Below, piece by piece: positions 5,068-6,296 of a stretch of 6,296 nt of DNA (position 1 is the stretch's first letter; every line of letters begins with the position of its first letter). This DNA is from an uncultured Eubacteriales bacterium (GTDB taxonomy: Bacteria > Bacillota > Clostridia > Christensenellales > UBA1242), in NCBI GenBank assembly GCA_958420145.1, contig CATZIR010000037.1, positions 1 through 6,296 of the forward strand. Reading direction: 5' to 3'. The notes beneath the pieces were generated by a model. That model did not search any database and was not told the origin of the DNA. It saw nothing but the letters and a program-made list of their open reading frames with translations. The position numbers and the translations under genes are program-made.

Positions 5068-5529
5068 CTATTCTTTTATTAATTTTATGTTTTCGATAAG
5101 GTTATCTATGTTGTCAAAAATAATCTTGTTTTTCTTGATAAAAGTATTTAGTTGGTTATATTGATATTCTATCAAGTCTTTGCCTTCTTTTGGACTCATA
5201 TGAGTTGCTGTTACATTTACATCATCAACCATAAAATCAAAATAGTTATCCAATTCATTAGCAAAGTCGATATAGTTGTCGAGCGTTGGATTTTCTAGTA
5301 GGTCGTTGATATTGTCTTGCAATTCTTGAATATCTTCTTGTGAGTCTTGATAAAGCGCACATTCTTCCAAAACTACCTTGCATTTATTTTTCTTTTCATA
5401 TTCGGCTAGAATCTCCTTAAAGTCTTCAAAAATTAATAGTAACTCACTATTAGTTGAGAAAAGATATTGTTGTGATTGTTTGTAGCCTTCGGTTAATTCT
5501 TCTTTTGCTTGTTTTACATTTATTTCCAT
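5068..5529 (-). CDS. Acidic helical protein of unknown function
   Basis: 153 aa and not recognised. It is rich in Glu, Asp, Asn and Lys, with long predicted helices (about 5-50, 64-80, 84-100 and 118-152) and heptad-like hydrophobic spacing, so a coiled-coil or helical-bundle cytoplasmic protein is likely. Two cysteines (in KCKVVLEEC, roughly residues 50-57) sit close together. There is no signal peptide, membrane span or catalytic motif. A Ser-Pro-Lys-Glu-Gly-Lys turn near 112-117 separates the acidic middle from a basic C-terminal helix. It is a single-gene unit between ruvB and engB with its own extended -10 promoter and terminator. It has no Shine-Dalgarno: the -10 ends 6 bases before the ATG, as for engB. 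Composition, codon use and clean flanking signals support a real gene. No function is offered. Confidence 0.8.
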   Translation of the reverse strand: MEINVKQAKEELTEGYKQSQQYLFSTNSELLLIFEDFKEILAEYEKKNKCKVVLEECALYQDSQEDIQELQDNINDLLENPTLDNYIDFANELDNYFDFMVDDVNVTATHMSPKEGKDLIEYQYNQLNTFIKKNKIIFDNIDNLIENIKLIKE

Positions 5530-5535
5530 ATTTTT

Positions 5536-5544
5536 ATTATACCA
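5536..5544 (-). promoter_or_regulatory. Extended -10 promoter of the 153-aa gene, 6 bases from the start codon
   Basis: The minus strand reads TGGTATAAT followed by AAAAAT and the ATG. There is no good -35 at 16-18 bases; the only TTGACT nearby (5577-5572) is 30 bases away. The spacing again places the transcription start at the initiation codon. Confidence 0.75.
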
Positions 5545-5593
5545 TAGTAGAATTTATTTTCATAATAAAATAGTCAACCAATTATTTATAAAG

Positions 5594-5625
5594 AAAAAAA
5601 AGTGCATAAAAATTGCACTTTTTTT
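5594..5625 (-). terminator. Intrinsic terminator of ruvB
   Basis: A 12-bp inverted repeat (5595-5606 with 5614-5625) has the core GTGCA/TGCAC, a 7-base loop, and on the minus strand a terminal T run to 5594. It starts 29 bases after the ruvB stop, so ruvB is the last gene of its transcript. Confidence 0.9.
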
Positions 5626-5654
5626 GTTAAATTTTTCGCTTTGTGTGGCTGGAA

Positions 5655-6296
5655 TTAATCTTGTCCTGTCATATTGTCGGCTTTTAGAATCTTAATAGTT
5701 TCAGCAACAGAATCTGGCATTTGACGATTAAAATGTTCGTAGCACTTGGCAAGACAAATTCTACCCCTAGGTGTTCGAGCAATAAAGCCAATTTGAAGAA
5801 GATATGGTTCGTATACATCTTCGATTGTGTTTGCTTCTTCGCCTGTCGATGCTGCCAAGGTGTCTAGCCCTACTGGTTTTCCACCAAACTTGTCTATAAT
5901 AGTTAGGAGCAACTTTCTGTCTGTGTAGTCTAGTCCTAGGTTGTCAACTTCCATAATATCAAGAGCGTTTTTTGTGATTTCCAAAGTTAGTTTTTGACTA
6001 TTTTGAACTTCGGCAAAGTCACGAACTCTTTTCAAAAATCTATTGGCAATTCGTGGAGTGCCACGACTACGCTTTGCAATCTCTCTACCTGCATCTTCGT
6101 CTAGTTCTATTCCTAAAATTTTAGCAGAACGGCGAATGATGGTGTATAGTTCGTCTTCGGTGTATGGTTCCAAACGAGATAGCACACCAAATCTGTCTCT
6201 AAGTGGCGCTGATAGGCTTCCTGCCTTGGTGGTTGCTCCAATTAGTGTGAAAGGCTGAATTTTAAGTCTCATTGCTCTAGCAGATGGACCTTTGCC
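5655..6296 (-). CDS. ruvB: RuvB Holliday-junction branch-migration ATPase, 5' part beyond the window
   Basis: The frame stays open through the right edge, giving 213 residues; the family is usually about 330-350, so roughly the first third with Walker A and B is missing because of the window cut, not by mutation. The visible start [11 protein letters not shown], sensor 1 region TLIGATT (17-23 of the visible part), arginine-finger segment APLRDRFG with R33, and sensor 2 GTPRIANR with R82 are all typical. The C-terminal winged-helix DNA-binding domain ends in R-T-P-R-G-R near [10 protein letters not shown]. RuvB hexamers pump DNA through RuvA-bound four-way junctions for RuvC to resolve, in recombinational repair. 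The internal ATG at 6272 is not the start, since the family sequence continues upstream of it. It is the final gene of its transcript; ruvA would be expected upstream, outside the window. Confidence 0.97.
   Translation of the reverse strand, partial: GKGPSARAMRLKIQPFTLIGATTKAGSLSAPLRDRFGVLSRLEPYTEDELYTIIRRSAKILGIELDEDAGREIAKRSRGTPRIANRFLKRVRDFAEVQNSQKLTLEITKNALDIMEVDNLGLDYTDRKLLLTIIDKFGGKPVGLDTLAASTGEEANTIEDVYEPYLLQIGFIARTPRGRICLAKCYEHFNRQMPDSVAETIKILKADNMTGQD

Noticed and set aside
5572..5577. TTGACT as the -35 of the 153-aa gene promoter
   Set aside because: The spacing to the TATAAT is 30 bases, far beyond the usable 16-18.

Overview
The window is AT-rich chromosomal DNA from a low-GC, Gram-positive-type bacterium, most likely an uncultured member of the Bacillota (Clostridia or a relative). 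This rests on the strong AT bias in non-coding DNA, AGGAGG-type ribosome binding sites, SigA-like promoters, tight hairpin-plus-T-tract terminators, and small clostridial-style Cys-rich proteins. Trp codons are TGG and the ORFs read cleanly in the standard bacterial code. No genus can be assigned from the sequence alone.

Layout. Almost everything is on the minus strand, so the reading order is right to left. It starts with the 3' two-thirds of ruvB (cut by the window edge) and its terminator. Next is a 153-aa helical, acidic protein of unknown function with its own promoter and terminator. Then comes engB/ysxC (ribosome-assembly GTPase), followed 10 bases later by a 496-aa predicted zinc metallopeptidase in the same operon. 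After a 137-base tail holding one doubtful small ORF there is a terminator. Then follow a 212-aa protein with 12 cysteines (possibly spore-surface type), its terminator, and a 393-aa PLP enzyme of the alpha-oxoamine synthase family that looks most like serine palmitoyltransferase. A perfect 16-bp bidirectional terminator separates this last gene from the only plus-strand gene, a 69-aa XRE-type DNA-binding protein. That gene is divergent from a 61-aa, six-cysteine protein at the left end.

How the parts fit. ruvB (Holliday-junction migration) and engB (50S assembly) are core housekeeping genes. The peptidase is tied to engB by its ribosome binding site, which overlaps the engB stop codon. The 153-aa, 212-aa and PLP-enzyme genes look like separate single-gene units, each with its own terminator. 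The XRE regulator and the Cys-rich gene share an 88-base divergent promoter region, so regulation of one by the other is plausible but unproven.

Most notable points. engB and the 153-aa gene share the same start architecture: an extended -10 element (TGnTATAAT) exactly 6 bases before the ATG and no Shine-Dalgarno, which predicts leaderless mRNAs, whereas the other genes whose starts are visible have Shine-Dalgarno-like sequences. The serine-palmitoyltransferase-like enzyme in an apparently Gram-positive genome is also notable. I see no CRISPR array, tRNA, rRNA, transposase or prophage gene, and no clear novel multi-gene system.
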